DNA of 5,460 nt, from assembly GCA_003695835.1 (NCBI GenBank), contig RFHN01000305.1, forward strand, positions 1 to 5,460. Direction: 5' to 3'. The notes beneath the pieces were generated by a model, which saw only the letters and a program-made list of their open reading frames with translations, did no database searches and was not told where the DNA came from. Numbering within the stretch: the stretch's first letter is position 1; each line of letters begins with the position of its first letter. Of this stretch, positions 1 to 5,460 are shown piece after piece. The position numbers and the translations under genes are program-made. The DNA is from Armatimonadota bacterium (lineage in GTDB: Bacteria > Armatimonadota > Fimbriimonadia > Fimbriimonadales > ATM1).

Positions 1-353
1 ACGCCCTTCCGGACGAGTTCTTCGAGGGCGGGCAGGTAGTTGTGACGTGTGGTGAGAAATCCCAGCTCCGGGTGCTTCTCGCTGAGCGTTCGCGCAACCC
101 TCTCCGTGAGGTACTCCGCGTCGGCAACCGGATCCCAAGGCTCGGGGAGGACCGTTTTGAGCACGGGCGACGTCTCGCGGAACGGCCCGCGCTGGACGGT
201 GACTTCAATGCCTCCCGGCGCCTCTCGCACCGCCAACGTTATCATGCCCGTCCCCAAGCGCGCGGCACGGGCAATCACCGGCTCCACACCTGCGAGCAGC
301 AGCGGTACGAGCCTCTCCAGAGCCTGTTCGTGTTCGACGTCAAAGCTTGCCAT
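1..353 (-). CDS. Unrecognised protein, N-terminal 117 residues (gene runs off the left edge)
   Basis: This minus-strand frame opens with ATG at 353-351 and stays open to the window edge, giving 117 full codons. I do not recognise the family. The product begins MASFDVEHEQALERL and looks soluble: there is no signal peptide and no long membrane segment. Residues 8-40 resemble an amphipathic helix (EQALERLVPLLLAGVEPVI). They are followed by a likely beta-rich stretch (about 45-75, including GGIEVTVQRGPF), then a Pro/Trp segment (LPEPWDP, about 79-85) and a helix with YLTERVARTL near 90-100. The start is well supported. The ATG shares its A with the TGA stop of the upstream permease (TGATG), a typical translational-coupling arrangement, and GGAA just upstream could serve as a weak ribosome-binding site. 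The coupling suggests co-expression with the permease, but nothing seen makes it an ABC ATPase: there is no Walker A in the visible part. The C-terminus is missing. Confidence 0.75.
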   Translation of the reverse strand, partial: MASFDVEHEQALERLVPLLLAGVEPVIARAARLGTGMITLAVREAPGGIEVTVQRGPFRETSPVLKTVLPEPWDPVADAEYLTERVARTLSEKHPELGFLTTRHNYLPALEELVRKG

Positions 354-1183
354 CAGTTTCCGAATCCCGTGTACTGTTTCAATCCCTTCTTCAAGAGAAC
401 CGACGAAACAACGACGAAGAGCGCAATCCACATTGCCTGCATTGCGACTCCCCGCAGCCACGCATCGCCGTGGACTTCTCCCAGCAAAACGCCGACGGGG
501 AACGCGACAGTGTACTTGAACGGCGATACGTCGGCGAGCGTCATGGCCCACGGGGGCATCGTCTCCAAGGGAACGAGGCGACCGCTCAAGAACATCTCGG
601 GGAAGTAATAGAGCCGGAAGATACTGACGAACTCGGTCGTCCACAACGAGATCAGGGCTATGCTCCAAGCCACAAAGAAACTCAGGAAATGCGCGAGGAT
701 GAGCGCGAGCCAGAACCCTGGGCCCAGGTACAGGTCCAACCCAACGAGATACTTGCCGTAGATGAGAATGAATAGTAGACCGATCGGGGCGTACAGCACG
801 ACCTTGATGATCCGCCACCCGACGTTTCGCGCCAAGTGCATCCACACGACGTTGATGGGTCGGAGCAGATACACGGAAAAGAGCCCTTCCCGGATCTCAA
901 AGCCGATGTCCCACATCAAGTGACAAACGATGAACTGAGACAGGAAGGAAGCCGCCAGGTAGTACGTAACGAGGGCGGACGGATCCCGCCCCCCGATCAT
1001 CTCTTGCTGTCCAAACGCTGCCAGCCACACCGCGGGAAGGATGAGGGCCAGCTGACCATCGGCTAACCCCCAGATGAACGCGCCCGCGCGATAGGCGAGG
1101 GTTTCCTGAATGTAAATATTGATCAGCGCAATCGTTTTGCGCCAGGCCCTGACAACAGGATTAGAGCGAGCGATTGCGCTCAT
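353..1183 (-). CDS. ABC-2 type transporter permease (ABC2_membrane_6 / DUF990-like)
   Basis: Integral membrane subunit of an ABC transporter, 276 residues from the start chosen here. About five or six hydrophobic segments are visible, near residues 35-57, 71-93, 124-143, 157-180 and 245-265, with a shorter one around 187-200. Two motifs point to the family known as DUF990/ABC2_membrane_6 (COG4587/COG3694): EIREGLFSVYLLRPI near 96-110 and SGRLVPLETMPPW then SPFKYTVAFPVGVLLGE near 200-236. Such permeases normally work as pairs with a separate ATPase, mostly in export; the substrate cannot be read from sequence. No ATPase is visible beside it: proS lies upstream and an unrecognised gene downstream. 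I chose the ATG at 1183-1181 because it follows GGA at a spacing of six bases and gives a family-like short N-terminus. The ATG at 1216-1214 (287 residues) is the alternative and has no clear ribosome-binding site. Either start lies inside proS. The TGA stop overlaps the next gene's ATG. Confidence 0.9.
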   Translation of the reverse strand: MSAIARSNPVVRAWRKTIALINIYIQETLAYRAGAFIWGLADGQLALILPAVWLAAFGQQEMIGGRDPSALVTYYLAASFLSQFIVCHLMWDIGFEIREGLFSVYLLRPINVVWMHLARNVGWRIIKVVLYAPIGLLFILIYGKYLVGLDLYLGPGFWLALILAHFLSFFVAWSIALISLWTTEFVSIFRLYYFPEMFLSGRLVPLETMPPWAMTLADVSPFKYTVAFPVGVLLGEVHGDAWLRGVAMQAMWIALFVVVSSVLLKKGLKQYTGFGN

Positions 1184-2873
1184 GGGCGATCCATTCCGAG
1201 ATCGTTTGTGCAGCATCCGATAACGGAAGCGGGTTTGCGTCCGGCTCTCGCCGCCACTTCACCTCAACGTTGCCCTCTGCGACGGTACGGCCGCATACGA
1301 CGCGGAGTGGATACCCGATCAGGTCGGCGTCTTTGAACTTCACTCCGGCGCGCTCGTCCCGATCGTCCAAGAGGACGTCCACACCTCGCTGTTGAAGCTC
1401 GGTGTAGAGCGTCTCGGCGGCCTCTTGCTGCTGGCGATCCTCCGGGTTCACGACGAGGATGACCACCTCGAACGGCGCGATCGAGACGGGCCAGATGATC
1501 CCTGCGTCGTCGTGGGACACTTCCACGACCGCTTGCATCGAACGACCGATACCGAGGCCGTAGCAACCCATGAGGATCGGGTGCTCTTTGCCCTCCTCGT
1601 CGGTGAACACCGCGCCCATCGGCTCGCTGTAGCGTGTGCCGAGCTTGAAGATGTGCCCGACTTCGATGCCGCGAACCTCCTTGAAGACCCCCCCGTCGGG
1701 GGATGGATCCCCATCCACAGCGATCCGGATGTCCGCAAACTCGTGAACCTCGAAGTCCCTGCCGTGGCAGACGTGAACCAGATGGGCATCATCCTCATTC
1801 GCGCCAACAACGAAGTCCGCCATGGAGCGAACCTCCTGGTCTGCAATGATCCGAACGTCTTGCAGGCCGACGGGGCCGGCAAAACCGACGTCGGCGCCCG
1901 TCGCTTTGCGCACCGCGTCCGCCTCCAGCATCTCGACCTTCGGCACACCGAGCCTCCGCGCCAGCTTGTATGGATTGAGTTCCCTGTCTCCCCGCACAAG
2001 CGCCGCTACCGTTTCGTCCCCGGCCCGCACCAACAGTGTTTTGACCAACTTTGATGCGGAAACCTTGAGAAAACTGGTGACTTCCTCCACGGTCCGCATG
2101 CCCGGCGTAGAGACCTTTTCGACTGGTGGCACACCTTCTGCCGATGCCGGCTCGTAGGTACCGCCGACGTCACAACGTTCAGCATTCGCGGCAAAACCTG
2201 TCTTTTCGTTGAGCAGGACGCGGTCCTCTCCACCGGGCGTCACGACCATGAACTCGTGATTGTCCGAGCCGCCGATGTCTCCCGCCTCCGCCTCGCAAAC
2301 CAGCGTCTCCAGCCCCATGCGGCGGAACATCCGCTCGTAGGCTTCCCACATCGCCTTGTAGATTCGGTCGAGGTCTTCCTCGTTCGAGTCGAAGCTGTAC
2401 GCATCGAACATCTCGAATTCTTTGGCTCGAATCAGCCCGGCGCGCGGGCGAGGCTCGTCGCGAAACTTGGTTTGGATTTGGTAGAGGCAGAGAGGCATGT
2501 CTCGGTAGCTTTGCACGTGCCCCCGGACGATGTCGGTAATCACCTCTTCGTGGGTGAAGCCCAGGGCGAATTGCCGGTTTGTCCGGTCTTCGGTTCGGTA
2601 GAGAACTTCCACCGCGTCCCTACCCGTCTCTTTCAGTAGGTCGAACGGCACGAGCGCAGGCATAAGCAGCTCGATCGCGCCGATGCGGTTCGCCTCTTCC
2701 CTGACAATGTCGGCGACCTTGTTGAGAGTTCGGAGGCCAAGCGGTAGGTAGCTGTAGACGCCCGCTGACAGCTTGCGGATGAAGCCGGCACGGAGCAGCA
2801 GCCGGTGGCTGACGAGTTCAGCCTCGGCTGGAGCCTCTCGGAGCGTGGGAAGAAAATAGCGGCTTGCGCGCAT
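1161..2873 (-). CDS. proS: Prolyl-tRNA synthetase, bacterial type with INS editing domain
   Basis: Cytoplasmic class II aminoacyl-tRNA synthetase that joins proline to tRNA-Pro using ATP. At 570 residues it has the usual length of the bacterial (ProS type 1) form. The catalytic core occupies about 1-220: class II motif 1 region near 38-72, the proline-binding TxE loop in FTHEE at 106-110, and motif 2 at about 134-161 (TKFRDEPRPRAGLIRAKEFE). The inserted YbaK-like editing domain that hydrolyses Ala-tRNA-Pro spans about 225-400. It keeps the conserved lysine (K278 in VKTLL, matching the E. coli K279 position) and a GxxxP loop (GFAGP, 330-334). Motif 3 lies at 435-451 (GCYGLGIGRS), and the C-terminal anticodon-binding domain runs from about 466 with DVLLDDRDERAGVKFKDADL. 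All key elements look intact. It is first in a minus-strand operon with the permease. No Shine-Dalgarno sequence precedes the ATG, but a good -10 hexamer sits eight bases upstream, so the mRNA may be leaderless. A divergent oxidase gene follows directly upstream. Confidence 0.98.
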   Translation of the reverse strand: MRASRYFLPTLREAPAEAELVSHRLLLRAGFIRKLSAGVYSYLPLGLRTLNKVADIVREEANRIGAIELLMPALVPFDLLKETGRDAVEVLYRTEDRTNRQFALGFTHEEVITDIVRGHVQSYRDMPLCLYQIQTKFRDEPRPRAGLIRAKEFEMFDAYSFDSNEEDLDRIYKAMWEAYERMFRRMGLETLVCEAEAGDIGGSDNHEFMVVTPGGEDRVLLNEKTGFAANAERCDVGGTYEPASAEGVPPVEKVSTPGMRTVEEVTSFLKVSASKLVKTLLVRAGDETVAALVRGDRELNPYKLARRLGVPKVEMLEADAVRKATGADVGFAGPVGLQDVRIIADQEVRSMADFVVGANEDDAHLVHVCHGRDFEVHEFADIRIAVDGDPSPDGGVFKEVRGIEVGHIFKLGTRYSEPMGAVFTDEEGKEHPILMGCYGLGIGRSMQAVVEVSHDDAGIIWPVSIAPFEVVILVVNPEDRQQQEAAETLYTELQQRGVDVLLDDRDERAGVKFKDADLIGYPLRVVCGRTVAEGNVEVKWRREPDANPLPLSDAAQTISEWIAHERNRSL

Positions 2874-2881
2874 GACGCGCC

Positions 2882-2909
2882 ATTATGAACGAAAACGTAC
2901 GTACGACAA
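2882..2909 (-). promoter_or_regulatory. Putative sigma70-type promoter of proS, possibly giving a leaderless mRNA
   Basis: Read on the minus strand, TTGTCG (2909-2904, 4 of 6 matches to TTGACA) is followed after 16 bases by CATAAT (2887-2882, 5 of 6 matches to TATAAT). Only eight bases separate the -10 hexamer from the A of the proS ATG at 2873, so transcription would start at or within a base or two of the start codon. This fits the lack of a Shine-Dalgarno sequence before proS. On the plus strand the same AT-rich patch reads TATGAA (2884-2889), which could be a weak -10 for the oxidase gene, but I find no matching -35. This rests on consensus matching by eye only. Confidence 0.4.
2896..2905. 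repeat. Perfect 10-base palindrome CGTACGTACG in the divergent promoter region
   Basis: CGTACGTACG reads the same on both strands and is centred between 2900 and 2901. It falls in the spacer between the putative -35 and -10 hexamers of proS and upstream of the preferred oxidase start. That is where an operator would sit, but the sequence is also a simple alternation of CGTA and may have no role. I do not match it to a known copper-responsive operator such as a CueR or CsoR site. Confidence 0.3.
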
Positions 2910-2913
2910 GGAC

Positions 2914-4455
2914 ATGAACAACGAACTGAGTCGAAGAGATCTGTTGAGGAAACTGGGATTTGCGGCCGCTGGTTCGCTGCTCGGCGGCGCGACCACGGCT
3001 TCGCAGCTGCTCGACGGTCACAAGCAGACCGAGCTGGGTTCTGGACGGGCGCAGGACCGGGCGCCGTACTTGCAAATCGCTCTCGAAGCTGGGCCTGGGC
3101 AGGTCCAGATCCGTTCCGGGCCTCCAACGAACGTACTGCGCTTTACGGGTTCCGTTCAGCGCGGGCGGCAGGACGCGCTTCTTCCCTCCCCGGGTAGCTA
3201 CCTGGGCCCGACCCTCTCCCTGTGGCAAGGCGAGCCCGTTACAATCTTTTTCTCGAACAATCTGCAAGAGGAAAGCATCGTGCACTGGCACGGCATGTAC
3301 GTCCCGCATTACGCGGACGGCCATCCGATGGACGTCATCGGCCCAGGCTCGATGTACGCCTATCACTATCGGGTCTGGAACCGCGCGGGGACGTACTGGT
3401 ATCACCCTCATCCGCATATGATGACCGGGCCGCAAGTCTACGCAGGATTAGCGGGCGGGCTGATCGTGCACGACCTGGAAGAGCAGGCCCTCGATTTGCC
3501 TTCCGGAGAGTTCGATCGCCTGCTTGTGTTGCAGGATCGCGTCCTCGATTCCCAAAACCAGTTTGTGTATCTACCCAACCCGATGCGAGGCACATTGGGC
3601 AGTGAGATCCTGGTGAACGGTCAGCCGAATTACACGATGAATGTGAAGACGCGAGCCTATCGGCTTCGAATCCTCAACGGCTCGAATGCGAGAATCTACA
3701 AGCTGGCGTGGGGCGACGGATCGCCGATGACGGTAATCGGCACCGATGGCGGGCTTGTGGAGTACCCGCTCGAGAAACCATACGTCGTGCTCTCTCCCGG
3801 CGAGCGGGTCGAGATCTGGGCGGACTTCCGCAACCGAACGATCGGCGAGCAGATCGTGCTCAAGAGCCTCTCCATGAGCGGCTTGATGTTCGGAGTCGGC
3901 CAGGGGAACGACCCGTTGCCGAATGGCGCGCCGTTCGACGTGATGCGCTTCCAAGTCACGCAATCGGAGAAAGAGTATCGCGACTTGCCGAAACGCCTTT
4001 CCACGATTCAGTGGCACCGAGAAGAGGATGCGGTGAACCGGAAGGACCCGCGCTACCTAACGGCGCGCTGGGATTCCAACATGGGCTGGGTCCTCAACGA
4101 CGAAATGTACGACATGCATGGCACAAAACCGAACGAACGAGTGCGAGCCAACACGCTCGAGGTGTGGGAGATCGAAAACCTCGGCGGAAACATCACGATG
4201 GCCCACCCGATCCATCTTCACGGGCAACAGTTCATGGTTCTCTCTCGGGAGATCCATCCCATGTATCAGCTCGGTTGGGAAACCGTTCGCTACGGGTACA
4301 CGGACGAGGGTTGGAAGGACACGGTCCTGTTGATGCCCGGCGAGAAGATCCGTTTCCTCGTGCGCTTCGGCCAATACACCGGCCTGTTCCTGTATCATTG
4401 CCATAACCTCGAGCACGAGGATATGGGAATGATGAGGAATTATTTGGTGTATTAG
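2914..4455 (+). CDS. Tat-exported multicopper oxidase (laccase / CueO / CotA type)
   Basis: Secreted or periplasmic blue copper oxidase that takes electrons from a substrate at a type 1 copper and reduces O2 to water at a trinuclear cluster. From the start chosen here it has 513 residues, close to E. coli CueO. The N-terminus carries a twin-arginine signal (SRRDLLRKLG from residue 6, then a hydrophobic stretch to about 35). All four copper-binding motifs are present: HWHG (H124, H126), WYHPHPH (H164, H166), HPIHLHG (H431, H434, H436) and HCHNLEHEDMGM (H495, C496, H497, H501, M506). The axial type 1 ligand is methionine. E502 sits where CueO has E506 and CotA has E498, in the proton-delivery position. 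No methionine-rich insert like that of CueO is evident, so a copper-detoxification role is unproven; phenol, metal or bilirubin-type oxidation are alternatives. The ATG at 2872 is also in frame (527 residues), but the 2914 start gives a standard Tat n-region. Neither has a well-spaced ribosome-binding site: AAGGA lies only one base before 2914. Confidence 0.95.
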   Translation: MNNELSRRDLLRKLGFAAAGSLLGGATTASQLLDGHKQTELGSGRAQDRAPYLQIALEAGPGQVQIRSGPPTNVLRFTGSVQRGRQDALLPSPGSYLGPTLSLWQGEPVTIFFSNNLQEESIVHWHGMYVPHYADGHPMDVIGPGSMYAYHYRVWNRAGTYWYHPHPHMMTGPQVYAGLAGGLIVHDLEEQALDLPSGEFDRLLVLQDRVLDSQNQFVYLPNPMRGTLGSEILVNGQPNYTMNVKTRAYRLRILNGSNARIYKLAWGDGSPMTVIGTDGGLVEYPLEKPYVVLSPGERVEIWADFRNRTIGEQIVLKSLSMSGLMFGVGQGNDPLPNGAPFDVMRFQVTQSEKEYRDLPKRLSTIQWHREEDAVNRKDPRYLTARWDSNMGWVLNDEMYDMHGTKPNERVRANTLEVWEIENLGGNITMAHPIHLHGQQFMVLSREIHPMYQLGWETVRYGYTDEGWKDTVLLMPGEKIRFLVRFGQYTGLFLYHCHNLEHEDMGMMRNYLVY

Positions 4456-5460
4456 TCGAACGGTAGCGGTTCCACGAAGAGCACCTTTTCGTTTGTGAGA
4501 AGCACCGTACCCGGAGCCGCTTTCCGGGGTCGGCGCACGTACTTGGCCAAGGTGTAGGCGACGGGAACCGTTTTGGCGTGCTTTTGCGAGCTGTGCCGCG
4601 CGGCGACGCGAGCCGCGTACTCGAGCGTTTCCTTCGGCACTCGCTCCGGATGATTGCTCGTCGGCACCACCACATGCGCGCCTGTGGTCCCGCGAGCGTG
4701 TAGCCACCAATCGTTCGGCTTTGCGACGCGTCTCGTGAGATAGTCGTTCGCCGTTGCGCTCAACCCGACGAGGATCCGATAACCGCCGGGGCCTTGGTAC
4801 TCCCGAATCCGCTGCCCTTCGAAGCGCTTGGTTTCGCCCTTCTCGCTTGCGGGCATCCTTCGGGTTCGATCGTCGGCGGCCAACCGCTTCTCCAGCTCTT
4901 CGATTTGCGCTTCAATCTGTCGGATCCTATCTTCGAGCAACGGCTTGGCATTCCGTGCCCGCTTTGCCTTCGCAAAGTACCGTTCCGCATTCTCGACCGC
5001 CGTCAACTCTGGATCCAGCTTGATTTCCAGCGGGTTTCCATCGAAGTCCGGCAACACGACTTGCCTGGCGCCCGGCGACACCTCCGTCTGAAAGGCGAGA
5101 AGCAGTTCGCCCTTTCGTTGCAACTGCGCCGACCGGTCGCCGGACCGGAGTGTCGCCTCCAGCTGCGCTTGCGCGGACCTAAATCCTTCGACCTTTCGCC
5201 GAATGGCGGACCGCTGCCTCTCGAGCTGAGCAGCCTCTTCCTCTTTCTGTTGGCGCAACAGCCACGCCTCGACCGCCTGCGAGAAGGAGGGGTATCGCCT
5301 CGCCGCGTCAGCCACGCGCACCGGGTACGGACCTTCCTCATGAAGCCAACCCGCACCTCCTCGAACGGCTTCCAAGATTGCGCCGGGGGATCGCTCCGCC
5401 GCCACGACGAACGGCCTCGAACCGACGGATTGAGGATCGGCCAGCGCTTGATCAATGGAG
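4452..5460 (-). CDS. rqcH: RqcH / Rqc2-type NFACT ribosome quality-control protein, C-terminal part
   Basis: Partial: the frame is open to the right edge, so the N-terminus is missing and 336 codons (335 complete) are visible. RqcH binds 50S subunits blocked by peptidyl-tRNA and directs C-terminal alanine tailing of the stalled chain for degradation; older annotations call the family fibronectin-binding protein. A GTG at 5405 could mimic a start, but homologous-looking sequence continues upstream of it. Visible parts, numbered from the edge: the end of the NFACT-N/middle region (about 1-60), a coiled-coil arm rich in Gln, Glu and Arg (about 62-118), the characteristic KGELLLAF segment (about 116-123), LDPELTAVENAERYFAKAKR (about 148-167), the returning coiled-coil helix (about 172-196), and the NFACT-R domain (about 213-335) with DWWLHARGTTGAHVVV near 250-265 and HSSQKHAKTVPVAYT near 289-303. 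The catalytic Asp/Arg pair known from the RqcH N-domain is outside the window. Its TAA stop overlaps the oxidase stop by four bases, tail to tail. Confidence 0.95.
   Translation of the reverse strand, partial: SIDQALADPQSVGSRPFVVAAERSPGAILEAVRGGAGWLHEEGPYPVRVADAARRYPSFSQAVEAWLLRQQKEEEAAQLERQRSAIRRKVEGFRSAQAQLEATLRSGDRSAQLQRKGELLLAFQTEVSPGARQVVLPDFDGNPLEIKLDPELTAVENAERYFAKAKRARNAKPLLEDRIRQIEAQIEELEKRLAADDRTRRMPASEKGETKRFEGQRIREYQGPGGYRILVGLSATANDYLTRRVAKPNDWWLHARGTTGAHVVVPTSNHPERVPKETLEYAARVAARHSSQKHAKTVPVAYTLAKYVRRPRKAAPGTVLLTNEKVLFVEPLPFD

Noticed and set aside
1392..2054. Long plus-strand open frame (about 220 codons) opposite proS
   Set aside because: It lies wholly antisense to strongly conserved proS coding sequence. 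Its translation shows no recognisable domain and is rich in His, Arg and Asp, as expected for a high-GC antisense shadow.
2874..2913. T-box riboswitch or other structured leader upstream of proS
   Set aside because: Only 40 bases lie between proS and the preferred oxidase start, far too short for a T-box, and no T-box consensus element is seen.
3708..4406. Plus-strand open frame of about 230 codons inside the multicopper oxidase gene
   Set aside because: It is in a different frame from the oxidase, whose copper motifs are intact across the same span. The alternative product is Arg/Gly/Pro-rich without motifs.
4458..4472. Possible terminator hairpin (GAAC...GTTC) just past the oxidase stop
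   Set aside because: The stem is only four base pairs with a seven-base loop and no T tract, and it lies in rqcH coding sequence. That is too weak to call.
4057..4710. Minus-strand open frame of about 217 codons spanning the oxidase/rqcH junction
   Set aside because: It overlaps two confidently identified genes in other frames and has no recognisable domain. Frames like this arise often in GC-rich DNA with few stop codons.
5403..5405. GTG at 5405 as the start of the NFACT gene
   Set aside because: The frame continues without a stop to the window edge. The visible protein lacks the NFACT-N domain, so the gene is better read as truncated by the window than as starting here.

Overview
The window is protein-coding almost end to end. 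I see five genes and only about 40 bases of non-coding DNA (2874-2913). GC content is high, roughly 60% by eye. The genes point to a bacterium: a bacterial-type prolyl-tRNA synthetase with an inserted editing domain, a Tat-exported multicopper oxidase, an ABC-2 type permease and an RqcH-type NFACT protein. RqcH homologues occur in Bacillota, Chloroflexota, Armatimonadota, Cyanobacteria and others, so the phylum cannot be fixed from this window. An Armatimonadota-like or similar high-GC lineage is only a guess.

Layout. The left half (1-2873) is a tightly packed minus-strand operon, read right to left: proS (1161-2873), then an ABC2_membrane_6-like permease (353-1183, overlapping the end of proS by 23 bases), then an unrecognised gene that runs off the left edge (1-353) and starts inside the permease stop codon (TGATG). 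The right half holds a plus-strand multicopper oxidase (2914-4455) and the C-terminal two-thirds or so of a minus-strand RqcH/NFACT gene (4452-5460), which enters from the right edge.

Junctions. proS and the oxidase are divergent, and the first ATG of the oxidase frame overlaps the proS ATG within a single CATG. A plausible sigma70-type promoter for proS lies at 2882-2909. It would place the transcript start at or next to the proS ATG, so the mRNA may be leaderless and there is no room for a T-box leader. The oxidase and RqcH genes converge and their stop codons overlap by four bases, with no obvious terminator hairpin.

Function. Two genes belong to translation (proS charges tRNA-Pro; RqcH rescues obstructed 50S subunits), one to cell-envelope copper or oxidative chemistry, and one to export across the membrane. 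They do not form a recognisable single pathway. I found no mobile element, CRISPR array, RNA gene or clearly new system. The points most worth a second look are the unidentified gene at the left edge, the coupling of proS to a permease that has no adjacent ATPase, and the very compact divergent promoter.
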